Positions 35,053-44,947 of a DNA stretch of 64,000 nt are shown one piece after another. The position numbers were made by a program, and so were the translations under genes. The stretch spans positions 9,289,888 to 9,353,887 of the forward strand of contig OX387186.1 in NCBI GenBank assembly GCA_947561395.2, read 5' to 3'. The stretch comes from Buxus sempervirens. Taxonomy: Eukaryota > Streptophyta > Magnoliopsida > Buxales > Buxaceae. Every line of letters begins with the position of its first letter. Positions within the stretch are counted from its first letter, which is position 1. The notes under the pieces are model-generated. The model was not told where the DNA came from and searched no databases. It saw only the letters and a list, made by a program, of their open reading frames with translations.

Positions 35053-36749
35053 CTAACCCCTACTCCCTAACTGCTCCTCAAGCTCCCTAATCCTAGCTGC
35101 CTGAGTTGCAATGATTCCAGAAGCACCCTCTGCATCAGGATCACTCAAAAAGGAGATGACCTCATCTGAAAAAGAATGCTTGATCTTCAATGCCCTAAGG
35201 TCGGCCAAGGAATCCTGATACTTCTTCCGCATCACTCGGACTTCAAAGCGACGAGCTTGCCTTTGTTCTTCAAGTTTCTTCTCCATGGCAATACGGCCAG
35301 ACTTCTGCTCCTCAAGTTTCCTCTCCAGAACAAGGACTTTTATCCTAAGTTCTTGAGCCTCCCGTACCCATATTTGTTGAAGCCACTTATGGGTTGCCCT
35401 TTCTGACTCCAGAATGTCCTCATAAGTAGGAGGAAGAACCACAGGAGGATCTTCTGGTACTGGGGCATGACTCTACACCTGCTCTTTGATCCAGAATTGA
35501 TAATCCTTCACATGGGACTCTGAAAAGACAGGACCCCGCAGAAAACGGACGTAGGACCACTCTTTCATTAATTGAGCAGTTAGCCCCATGGAGGCTGGTA
35601 TAAGTGGCCCTAAAAGCTTCTCATATCCAGTAGGGATCATAATTCCCTGGGTCGCTCCAAACTGCCGAAGAACCCTCAAAGGAAGATAGAGAACAGCAGA
35701 TTTCAAGCCTGCTAGGACCAGAAAGTTTTTATCTCTAAAGCTGATCACTGTCTCTGGAGTGGGCTGATAAGTGCCAGGCCATCTCACTTGATCATCCTGG
35801 AGAGTACCCAAGAAAGTAAACCAGCCTTGCTTGCCACCTTGGATGTTAGGACATCCCCTATTGCTCATCAAAACAGGAACTTTCAATCTTGGAAAGAAGC
35901 GGCGAGTTATTTCTTCAACCTAGCTAAGATGGTCAAGCAACCAAAGCTGCAGAAAAAGGGAGTATTTCAATTTATTTCCAAAAAGAAAAAAAAAGAAGAA
36001 AAAGAAAAAATAAAGAGAGAAAAGAAAAAAAATATATGCATATTTTTTACCTGTAGGATAGGGGCGCAGGCAAGGAAACGCTTCTTCTTCCTGAAATAAC
36101 AGTCAGTAAGGGCCTGGTATATCTCTGCTAAGATCATAGGGGCTAATCTCTCATGTTCCCTAACCTGGCAGATAACTGAGATAAGAGCCAAATCAACCTG
36201 GTCATCACCCCGTGGAAAAAACATCTGATTGACCACTACTAGGGTCAATGCATTAAACCTAGCGTCCTTGTCATTACTCCTCAGAAGTTTTTCAGTCAAA
36301 AAGGTCTTGGACAAGGTTAATAGTGCATCAGAATTTCCTAGGTCCTTCTTCCCTATACCCAAGAAAGTGGAAGCCTCTTTTTTATAACTAAGCTTTAGGG
36401 GTAGGTTCACAACTTTTTCAGAAAATCTTAGGCCAAGGATGGTTTCAATTTCTTCTATGGTGGGAGTCATCTCTTTATCATCAAAACGGAAGAGATTCAG
36501 CTCAGGTACCCAGTGGCCAATCAAAGCTTCAATGATTTCCCACTTAAAGGGAATTTTAGGGAGGTGTAGGATGTGCCCTAAGTGGATGGAATCCCAACGA
36601 ATCTCCTCATCAAGGGTCATGGAGTTAACCCATCTATCATAAAAAGAATCCAAAATATTGTACCTGGTAAGATTAGGAGGTTTTGATCTAACAGGTTGTC
36701 TTGCAGGAGGAGATTCAACGGCAGGAGAAAGCGGCGTAGGGGAAGCCAT
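35053..36749 (-). pseudogene. Antisense gene 1: DUF7745/plant-mobile-domain-like protein with coiled coil
   Basis: Minus-strand gene with two exons. Exon 1 (36749-36051, 233 codons from ATG, MASPTPLS) contains IIEALIGHWVPELNLF and FNALTLVVVNQMFFPRG...CAPILQLWLLDHL, the pattern of plant DUF7745/PMD (aminotransferase-like) proteins. The intron (36050-35947, 104 bp, GT..AG, phase 0) leads into exon 2 (35946-35053), which finishes the domain (VLYLPLRVLRQFGA) and adds a charged heptad-like coiled coil (EERKLEEQ-type, about 100 aa). Two in-frame stops break exon 2: TAG at 35922-35920 and TAG at 35475-35473. PMD proteins such as MAIN/MAIL1 act in transposon silencing in Arabidopsis; antisense ORFs of this kind are known from Tat/Ogre elements. 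A TATA box and palindrome array lie directly upstream. Confidence 0.75.
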
Positions 36750-36840
36750 GGAAGCGCCAAAGAAGCCAAGGAAAGCGAGAAAAGACGTGCTCAGGGAGTT
36801 TTTCAATTAATAAAAGTGTCACAATGACGTTCCCTATGAG

Positions 36841-36848
36841 TTTATATA
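36841..36848 (-). promoter_or_regulatory. TATA box of antisense gene 1
   Basis: TATATAAA on the minus strand (TTTATATA on plus), 92 bp upstream of the ATG at 36749. A start about 30 bp downstream would give a leader of about 60 nt. It is 23 bp from the nearest unit of the palindrome array at 36871-37002, the same order as in the LTR promoters. Confidence 0.6.
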
Positions 36849-36870
36849 GAAAAAATCGTAAGGCAGTAAA

Positions 36871-37002
36871 TTCCGTAATTATACTATGGGCAAAGCTCGC
36901 CCGTATAGGAACTACGGACACCCTTGACCGTGAAAACTTCACGGGCAGAGTGCGCCCGTAGTACCTTTACGGGCATGGCTTGCTCGTAGAGTAAATACGG
37001 TT
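36871..37002 (-). repeat. 28-bp-spaced palindrome array at the antisense gene 1 promoter, five units
   Basis: Units start at 36871, 36899, 36926, 36954 and 36982. Arms match GCCCGTA/GACCGTG/GCTCGTA and TACGGGC/CACGGGC with variable 7-bp centres. It lies between the end of antisense gene 2 (37221) and the TATA box of gene 1. Confidence 0.93.
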
Positions 37003-37220
37003 TCTTCGAAAAAATGCAAAAAAAATGGAAATTTTAATTTCCTTGGTTTCCCTAAGCTTCACTTGTCCCTGTTTTAACATTCATCAGGTAATAAATACTG
37101 AAAATAAAGAAGAAAAGAACACAAATGGAAATAAATCAAACTTATTTTATATATATATGAATGTTTACATCACTGTTGCCAAAAAATACAAATGTACATG
37201 GAAGAATCCTAATCTAATGT

Positions 37221-40080
37221 CTATGCAGGTCCGCCCCTACGGCCACGGCCTCGTCCTCTGCCTCGACCACGGCCTGAAGATCGCTTGCGCTCAAAGACAT
37301 GCCGCACAATATTGCGGACTGTGCTACGCGTCATCCTGCTCAAAACAGACTGAATATCATGCCACATATATAAAGGAACAAGGCCAGCAGTGGGATGATC
37401 AGGAGGGACGTACCCTGAAGTATCTACATCAGAATCAGTACGGGAAGACTCCGCTGACGTATCAACAGCAGCATGCGTCACCTCAGCATCCTCCATAGCA
37501 GGACTAGCAGGAGCAGAGGTCCCAGGTACATCAGCATCAACCCCAGGCTCTACAGGATCAGCTGTAGCCTCCTCTATCACCGCAGTCTCCACGATAGGCT
37601 CTACCACAGCGGCGTCCATAACCGACTCCATATCTACATCCGCAGATGCCACAGGAGCAGTCTCAGCTACTGGGGCAGACTCTGGCACATCCTCAGCAGC
37701 AGGTACAATATCAGGCTCGACCTCGGGCTCTGCTGCAGGAACCTCTACGGGACTGGGAGACGTCACGAACTCCACCCGTGCCACAGAAAATACCTCATCC
37801 CGAAAATGCATGGGCACGGGTGAAGCAGATGAAGAAGGGTCGGCTGTGTCCTCCTGAAACTATAAGAAAAATTCAGTCAAAACAAGACAAACAAATACAA
37901 GAGCAGGAATGGAAATAAAAGAAGAAATTAACCTGAGTATAAGATGGACCCGCTTGGTCCTGTGCATCAGATGGACCTTCCTGGCCCTGTGCTCTGGCTA
38001 GCTGCCCCCGGAGGTCTGAAATGGTGATATAGAGGGCATCCCGCTCGGCAATCGCAGCATCTCGCTGGCGCTCTAGATCAGCATAGCGAGACCGGATCTC
38101 TGCCAACTGGGCCTCCTGAAATAGAAAAAAAAAAGAGTCAGAAAAATGCTAAGTGCAGATGAAATGAAAATAGAAAGGTGAAAAGGAAGAAGGCATACCG
38201 TAGTGTCGTAGGCCCTAATCACTACTCCTCCTATCTCCGCGACTCCACCACGGACAGGCATGGGTGGCATGAGGCACCCAACAGAAGCTCGCCTGAACCA
38301 GGCATCATAGTCACCCTCCTCCAATAATGTCTCTACCTCAGTCCAATCAAGGAACTGGGCAGGATCAACAGGCATAGGAGGATAGGAAGGAGTAGTATCT
38401 GGCAGGATGGCAGGAATCCGCGGCTCTCCCACATGCTAAAAGAAGAAGCGCTCGCCGCAGTACCAGATGCTACCCAGCTGACCAATAAAGAACTGGTATC
38501 TCTGTCGTCTCTGGTCAGGGACAAATGCATCATCTCTGGCTGCCTGCAGGGCCAGCACCTCATGAATGTCCTCCATCCTGGGGACAAATAGCTGAAAAAC
38601 AGAACAGGACATCAGATATGTGATTCAGAAAGAAAAGAAAAGAAGAAAAAGAGGAATTGAAGTAGATTACCTCAGACCGATACAACCTGTCCAAGTGGGC
38701 CCGGGCGGACCTGGGACGACTCTTTTCAGAGTCGTGCTCTACATGACACCATCTACGTGCCATGGGATACGTCTCCTCAGGCATCGTAGAGGTAGGGCGG
38801 AAATAGGGTATATAAACCCTAGCAAAAAACTGCAAGAAAGAAGAAAATAGTCAGAAGAATAGAAAAGGAGAGATAAAAAGAAAGAGATAAAGAAAAAGAA
38901 GGGAAATAAGATTCACCTGCAAGAAGGGCCAGAAGAACCTGCACCCAACTCCAGCCCCTCTGGAAGTAGAGAGGCCGCTCACTGATCGGCGTAGGCCGGC
39001 CAGAATAGTACCAAAACTAAGCGGTCCCCATGCATACCTCCTCGCCCGCTGCAGATCTCCCAGAAGACTCAGAAAATAAGGACTAACTGAAGTCGTGTCC
39101 TCTGGGAAGAAGCAGGAACCCATCATGTACAAGAAGATAAATCTGAAGGCAAAAGGAAAAACATGGTCACCGGCAGCAAGCTGGCCAAACTGCCTCCTCC
39201 TGAAAGTCTCTCTCAACCATGTCAGAGACAATCTCGCTCTCCCCCGATCCCAGGCCTCTGGAGGCAGTACAATATATCCAAGATAACCAGCAATCTCATC
39301 AGCCTCTGGCATCGCCATCTCAGGAATAACATCACCGATCATCCTAATCCCGGTGATGAGCGTGAAATCAGAAGGCCGGATCCCAATCTCAATATCTGGG
39401 AAGTGGAAGCTCAATGTCTCCGGGAAAAACCTCTCCAGCAAGGCAGCAATGAGGGCTCGATCCAAGCGAACGTCCGGGATGGTGATAAACATGCCAAATC
39501 CATATAAGCCTAACTCCCGACGATAGGCCGAACTGCAAGCTCCCAAAAATCTAGTGAAGCTGGCCCAACTCCCTCTATAGTGGGACATCGGATACTCCAA
39601 AGGGATATCCACCCTAACGCACGCTGAGGGATGAGTCCTCAAGCCATGCAAAAGATCGGTATCCCTAATCTGGGCAGCCACCTCCTCAGGGATCTCAACC
39701 CTGGTCCTGGCCTCATCTCTGCCACGGCCCCCTCTGCGGCCTCCTCTACGGCCCTCATCATGGCCCACATCTCTGCCTCCAGCTCGACGCCTACTATGGC
39801 TCCTATCTCTGCCCGAAGCCTCAACTGCCGGCTAAGGAAATAATTGGAGAGAAGAAAGAATCAAGAAGATGTATTTTGGGAAAGGATATGAAATTTCAGA
39901 AAGGTTAGAATATACCTCTGGGGTCGCCTCACGCGAATCCCCAGAAGGAAGATCCGGGACATCAGAATCTGAATCCCTCTCAGCCCTCGAAGACGAGGCC
40001 ACATCAGCAGGATCTCGCCTAACCCTCGAGGAGGAAGGCTCATCTGCAGGATCCTGGGAAGCTGATCGAAGACGGGCCAT
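37221..40080 (-). pseudogene. Antisense gene 2: six-exon plant mobile domain (PF10536-like) protein with RG-rich ends
   Basis: Exons on the minus strand: 40080-39916 (ATG, MARLRS), 39831-38917, 38829-38671, 38591-38199, 38115-37933, 37853-37221. All five introns are 79-87 bp, have GT..AG ends and are phase 0; the joined frame is 816 codons. Exon 2 carries the PMD: ALIAALLERFFPET, DFTLITGIRM, FIFLYMMGSCFFPED, YFLSLLGDLQRARRYAWG. Exon 3 has YPMARRW. Exon 5 is coiled coil (ADLERQRDAAIAERDAL). Exon 6 is long, acidic and Pro/Ala/Val-rich and ends in RGRGRGRGRGRRGG; exon 2 starts with another RGG-like stretch (RRGGRRGGRGR). One in-frame TAG (38438-38436, exon 4) breaks it. A possible noncoding first exon ends at a GTATGT donor near 40940 with an acceptor just before the ATG. 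Confidence 0.75.
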
Positions 40081-41298
40081 CTACGGTTCAAACCAGGGAG
40101 TTGGTTAATTATTCTTGTTAAAATTTTTAATTGCTTAATCTTTATTTTAACCAAGTTTAATTGATTAGCAGGAAAGAAGGCACTTCAGAAACTCCAAATC
40201 AAATCAGAAGTCAACTGAAGGAGTTTAATTTTTTATTTGGAGAAATTTTATTGTGATATTTACTTATCTTTAAAATGAAAAAATTGGGAGTTAAGGATTT
40301 ATTCTAATATATCTTGTATTTTGGTTTCAGGACAGTCAAGGCATGTTCAAATTGATGTGAAGTTGTGAACAAGAGTTTAAGTCTATTACAGTCTGGGTTT
40401 ATTCAGAAGAAAATTCAGAAATGTATCATGATGTTCTAACATCCCATGGATCAAGAATTGGTTCATATCAAACCCACAAGTGGTCAACTCAAGCTAAGGT
40501 TTTCAAAGCAAAATTCAGGCATTAGTTTACAATCAGAACACTGAAATGAAAGCATGAACAGATGTACACAACATGCTAAATAAAGATGAGCCAATGACAG
40601 TGACAAATTGCTTCATGATGATCAATGTCAAAAGGGAATACAAATTTCAATTGAAAGCATACTGCCAATAAGGCAGAAATTCAGTTCCAAACAGAAAAGT
40701 TGCAAACATCAGCAGAGAGCAAACTTAAAAATTCAGGAATCTGTTCACTCAAAAGCCAAAACTGTTAGCCCAAGAGCAGAAAATCATCCGGTCGAATATG
40801 AGATTTATTCATGAAGATCATACAAGTATTTTTCGATGCAACATTGGCATAAAAATCAGATGGTGAACAAATTGGAATCAAGGACAGAAAATGGAATAGC
40901 TCATGGACGAATTGCTTATAAAATCTGAGAAAAGACATACCTGTTTATCTGAATTTCGAAAAGGAAAATGTGAGCTTGGTCTCACCAAAGCAAGGAGGTG
41001 CTCAATCACAGGAGCCATCCACGGTCGGTTATTGTTTCGAAGGATCACCCAAGGGAGCAAGCAAAATTCGGATGGTTGCAGAAGAAAGGAACAGTCGTCC
41101 AAGGAAGAAAGCAAGGACTCGCCGGAAATAGGAGAGTCGCCGGAGAAGGAGAGAGTCGTCGGAGAACAACAGGAGTCGTCGGAGATTTGAAGGAGAAGAA
41201 GAAGGGCCGGAGAAGAGAGTGCGGGCGCAGAGAAATTAGGGCAGAAGTGTGAGCAGAGAAGGAAAAATTCACGTTCGCGGTCTTAAGAAGAGAGTAAA
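40081..41298 (-). other. Upstream region of antisense gene 2 (leader and possible 5' intron)
   Basis: No protein gene supported. On the minus strand, 41272-41045 has the pyrimidine- and CTCC-rich composition of a plant 5' leader. CAGATAAACAG|GTATGT at about 40950-40936 is a good donor, and GAACCGTAG precedes the ATG at 40080, so a leader intron of about 860 bp is plausible. The 40150-40900 part is AT-rich and otherwise unremarkable. Confidence 0.4.
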
Positions 41299-41402
41299 AT
41301 CCGCAAACTCAGTACGGGCTTCAGACGCCCGTGAAATCAATACGGTCCCGGTCGCCCGTGAACCCTCTACGGGCAGGACCAGCCCGTAAGCCAAATACGG
41401 GC
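41299..41402 (-). repeat. 28-bp-spaced palindrome array upstream of antisense gene 2, four units
   Basis: Units start at 41299, 41327, 41354 and 41382. Arms are GCCCGTG/GCCCGTA and TACGGGC/TACGGTC with variable centres. It lies immediately upstream (minus strand) of the leader-like sequence starting near 41272. The spacing and motif equal those of the LTR and gene 1 arrays. Confidence 0.93.
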
Positions 41403-41739
41403 GAAGCCAAAAATTGCGTATTTTATCATTTTCTCCACATTTTGAAGAGATTAATGTACATATTAGTTGTAAGTTGCAAGGATTGTCACCTTACCCACTT
41501 TTGTTTAAAAATTTTGTCTCAAATCTCACTTCATAGCCCACAAGTGCTCAGTGAGAGGAGAGAGGAGGATTTGGCCCTTAAGCTGAGGGATTTCTTAGCA
41601 AATCTTCCACAATCAATTCTTTTTTTTCAAAAATCATCCCTTTAATCCTTGCAAAGTGCAATTGATTATACAAAAATCTCAGAAAGTGCAATTGGTGGGT
41701 CTTTTTGCTCTCTGCTTGTAATTGGTTCCAATTACCAGC
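41403..41739 (+). other. Sequence between the last array and the polypurine tract
   Basis: No gene recognised. Contains AGTGAGAGGAGAGAGGAGG (about 41550-41568), a purine run, and a repeated CTCAGAAAGTGCAATTGG-like segment near 41640-41692. It includes the end of the element's internal region. Confidence 0.5.
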
Positions 41740-41753
41740 AAAGATGGGGCAGC
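41740..41753 (+). promoter_or_regulatory. Polypurine tract
   Basis: AAAGATGGGGCAGC directly precedes the 3' LTR at 41754. The defective relative has GCAAAGAGGGGCAGT at the same place (57227-57242). It is the expected start of plus-strand DNA synthesis; the pyrimidines make it imperfect but family-typical. Confidence 0.7.
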
Positions 41754-43561
41754 TGTAGACACCCCAAATTGCACTACAAAATGAGAAAGTAATAAAAACA
41801 TGTAATTAGAACTTAAAACAAGTCAAAAAAGCATAAAAATTGAATAAACAGGCTTTGCCCATATTTCCTTCACGGGCCCATCGCGCCCGAAAATTATCTA
41901 CGGACAGGCGCGCCCGTAGTAACAATACGGTCTCCGTTGGACCGTAAATCATTTACGGGCATTAAAGACACGTGCGAGTTTTGTCCTTCTCTCGATTTCC
42001 GAGCTTTATTTGAAGTCCAATATATCTTTAAACGAGCGAATTAAGTATTTTATTCGCTGAAGCCACCTTGGTTGGCTATGGATAGGCATTATCTCTGTAT
42101 TTCACTCTATCTTAAAGACCAGGCTATATCCTTCTGGACCAACCATGCCCCTGGGTGTGTCTATAAATAGAGGCTCTTTCCTCTAGCTAAGGGCCACGAA
42201 ATTTTGAGTCCAAGGAATTCTAAGAAGCTTCAAGAGAAGAGAAAGAACTCCTGCTGCCTGCCTGCTCAATCCAGGTAAGTCCCCTATCCCTTTTTATTTT
42301 CTGTCTTCAATTCTAGAAGTAATAGGATCATCTCTATTGCTGTAGAATAAGGCCATCTCTGTTTTTGTATTCCTAAACTTGTCTCTAAGTACCTCAAGAG
42401 TCTCTCTAGCCGTAAAACGTGAAGAGAGAACTAGGGGAAAGGGGAACAGGTGGATCCCTAGAATAGAACCCCATATCTGTTGTTCTCTTTTTTTTAGAAT
42501 AAGGCCTGTGATTGTGTTTATGTAACCAAACCTATCTCTAAGTACCTCAAGAGTCTCTCTAACCGTAAAACGTGAAGAGAGAACTAGGGGAACAGGTGGA
42601 TCCGTAGGGTAGACCCCCATGTGCTCTAATTTGTGAGATGTGGCTATTTTGAATATCCTGATCATGTTTTAATGCTTTTTATGATATATCTGAATGAATC
42701 ACATGAATCTATGATGTTTATAGCATGAGATCCCCACTTTTTGATAAAAATTGGATTTTTGCCACTTTTACACTTACAGCACTGTTTTCGTGATTTTTGT
42801 GAGTTTAGGCTAGGATCTTGGATTTATCATGATCAATATGGTAGATCTGAATCCAAAAGCCTGAAAGTAAATTCTAGGGTTTCATGATGTGGTTTTTGAG
42901 TCCTTTTTCCTTTTTTGAGATAAGACCCTACGGTCTAAATTCTCCCCTTTTGGTGTTCTTCATCAACGTGGGTATTTTTGGTTTTTATTTTCTGATTTAA
43001 TGTGAACTTTGAGCTTTATCTATGTCCTGGACTATTCAAGTTCAATTTTGAAATATTTTATAACAATCATATTTTCTCGATTTCTAGAATTTTACTTGAA
43101 GCCAGATTTTTGGAATTTTCACTTTAAATTGATTTTATTTGATTTTATCTCAATTTTATTTTGATCATGAAACCCTAGGAATGGTATGATCATATTTGAA
43201 AGTTCTGGATCAATCAGACTATTCATATGAAAAAACCATACAATTTTTGTCTTTTTGTAATTTTTCCTGAATTTTATAGCAAGCCTTTTATCTTTGAAAA
43301 ACATGAACAATGCCTGGCAATCACCTTGTGTGAATGGATAGGGGTGCCTAACACCTTCCCCTGTTCATAACCTAATCCCCTTACCCATCTCTGGTTGTTT
43401 TTGTTAGGAAGGATATTTTTGCCCTAAATTTGCCTTTTGTGCTTATTTAATATTTTGGTGTCCATTCACACCTAAATTGAATGGTGGCGACTCTTTGTTC
43501 TATTTAATCCCGTGTGATGATTGAGGAAATCATTAAATTGATTTTTTTCCCATGTCTCACA
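41754..43561 (+). repeat. 3' LTR (1808 bp) of the Tat element
   Basis: Almost identical to the 5' LTR, including its palindrome array (about 41857-41960) and TATAAATA at 42162-42169. Visible differences include an 8-bp deletion in the second AACTAGGGGAAAGG copy (about 42585), GTGTGAATGG for GTGTGGATGA near 43329, and changes in the T run near 43397. Flanked on the right by AGAAC. Confidence 0.95.
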
Positions 43562-43858
43562 AGAACCTGGGTGCCCTAAGGATGTCTACTTTAGTCTGGG
43601 GCTTGAGATTCCGAATAAGGTCTCAATTACGATCTGGAGAAGTCCGTAGACATCCCGGTCCGCGTCGTCGGTTGACGGGTCCCATGTGTTTCCCTGGTTC
43701 TAGTCAATTTTGGTTCAACTCACCCTTATGTCCTAAACCAACATGCTCACTTATTAAGTTTGACTGGGACCTTCAAAGGTGTGGGTCCCTTTTATTTTAA
43801 TTGATTTTTATCTTTTTTATCCAGGTGATGTTGGTCTGATGTGGGCCCCGTTGGAAGG
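43562..43858 (-). mobile_element. Reverse LTR fragment, part 2
   Basis: Continues the fragment at 22612-22715 across the Tat insertion. On the minus strand it contains GGGACCCGTCAACCGACG, close to the matching blocks at 8318-8340 and 62437-62455. It is cut at 43858 by the 917-bp solo LTR. Confidence 0.75.
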
Positions 43859-44775
43859 TGTTAACACAAATTTTCGTGTCTAAAACAAAAGACAAGAAAA
43901 ATGTAACAAATAACAATTTGTATTAAAATGAAGAAATGGGTTACAATCTTCGTAATTTCTCCTCTGATTCGATCTCCTTAATGGGTCTTGATCCAAGGGC
44001 TACACGAGCTTGATCTTGAATGAAACTTCAATATTCAATTCGAGGGCTGAAAGAGCTTGATCTCGAACCAAATGTAGTTGTAGAATGATCTTCTTTTTTT
44101 GTGGTTTTGATTTGTCTTCTCTTTTCTCAAAATATGGGTAAGAGAAAGAGAAAACAATATGGATTTGATGTAGACTTGAATGAATTTCTTCAAGCCTTTG
44201 AATTTCTGTAGAGTTTTCCCAAGCTTTAGGCAAGTCTTCTAGAGCTTGTTCCAATCTCCCCTTTTCTTCCCATTGAGGTCCTCTATTTATAGGCAAACGT
44301 TATGAGCACTTGCCTTAATATGAGGATCTCTTTTGATTGAAAATTTCCTTATGAGGGTGCGTCTCATTTGGCAACAATTTGAATTTGATTGAGCATACCA
44401 TACTGAGAAATCTCTTTGTTTTGATTTTGGCATTTATTTGAATATTGAATTATTTCTTAATATTCTATGCCATTTGTGGGGTTGTGACTTTCCTTCTTTG
44501 GATCATCACAACTTTGTTACCAAAAGACATCGATTTTGTTTTAGTAACAAATATAACCTATATCTTGCTTTGTGGAGCCCATTTGAAGTTAATGGGTTGA
44601 ATGTGTAGGATGTTTGCTTTGACCCTCATAATTTAAGAGTCGAACCATCATTTTGTTTAACCCGGCTTATTTGTTTAGTTAAGCCCTGGCCTTGGATTTG
44701 ATTTCATTTGCCAAAGTCAATTATTTGACTTGGTCAACTTTTTGACTTGATAACACAAAATTTTCAGTGTCTACA
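43859..44775 (-). mobile_element. Small reverse solo LTR, TSD GAAGG (917 bp)
   Basis: Ends are TGTTAACACAAATTTTCGTG and TTTTCAGTGTCTACA, i.e. TGTAGACACTGAAAA...TGTTAACA on the minus strand. Flanks GAAGG at 43854-43858 and 44776-44780 are identical. CTATTTATAGGC at about 44282-44293 is the minus-strand TATA box. A terminal inverted CACAAATTTTCGTGTCT / AACACAAAATTTTCAGTGTCT similarity lies at both ends. No palindrome array was seen; the 98-codon minus-strand ORF inside is unsupported. Confidence 0.88.
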
Positions 44776-44780
44776 GAAGG

Positions 44781-44947
44781 CCCATTGGATACTAAATAGG
44801 GCTTAGGTCAAGCCCAATTCCCATTCGGGGTTATGTCGGATAACCCCGTTTATTGGATTTGGTTATTTGATTTGAGAGTTGCTTATTTACACAAAATTGA
44901 TGGGTTTACTGGACTTAACCGCAGAACAAGTGCGATTTGGCTCGAAC
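44781..44947 (-). mobile_element. Reverse LTR fragment, part 3 (truncated end)
   Basis: Residual GGCCCA-rich LTR sequence continuing from 43858. No TGTAGACACC terminus or matching TSD is seen before satellite sequence resumes in the pyrimidine tract near 44948, so the 5' end of this LTR is lost. Confidence 0.55.

Larger units (their letters stand above)
22716..43561 (+). mobile_element. Nearly full-length Ty3/Gypsy Tat-lineage LTR retrotransposon (20.8 kb)
   Basis: Two LTRs (22716-24529, 41754-43561) begin TGTAGACACC and end CTCACA. The flanks AAAAC (22711-22715) and AGAAC (43562-43566) fit a 5-bp TSD with one mismatch. Between them lie a tRNA-Arg primer site, a 2.4 kb leader, gag-PR-RT-RNH-aRNH-INT in one frame, and about 7.6 kb of 3' sequence with two antisense spliced genes, ending in a polypurine tract. 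The second, archaeal-type RNase H and the long antisense-coding 3' region are marks of the Tat (Ogre/Retand) branch. By eye the LTRs differ at roughly a dozen sites plus an 8-bp indel over 1.8 kb, so the insertion is fairly recent, yet the coding regions carry stops. Confidence 0.95.
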
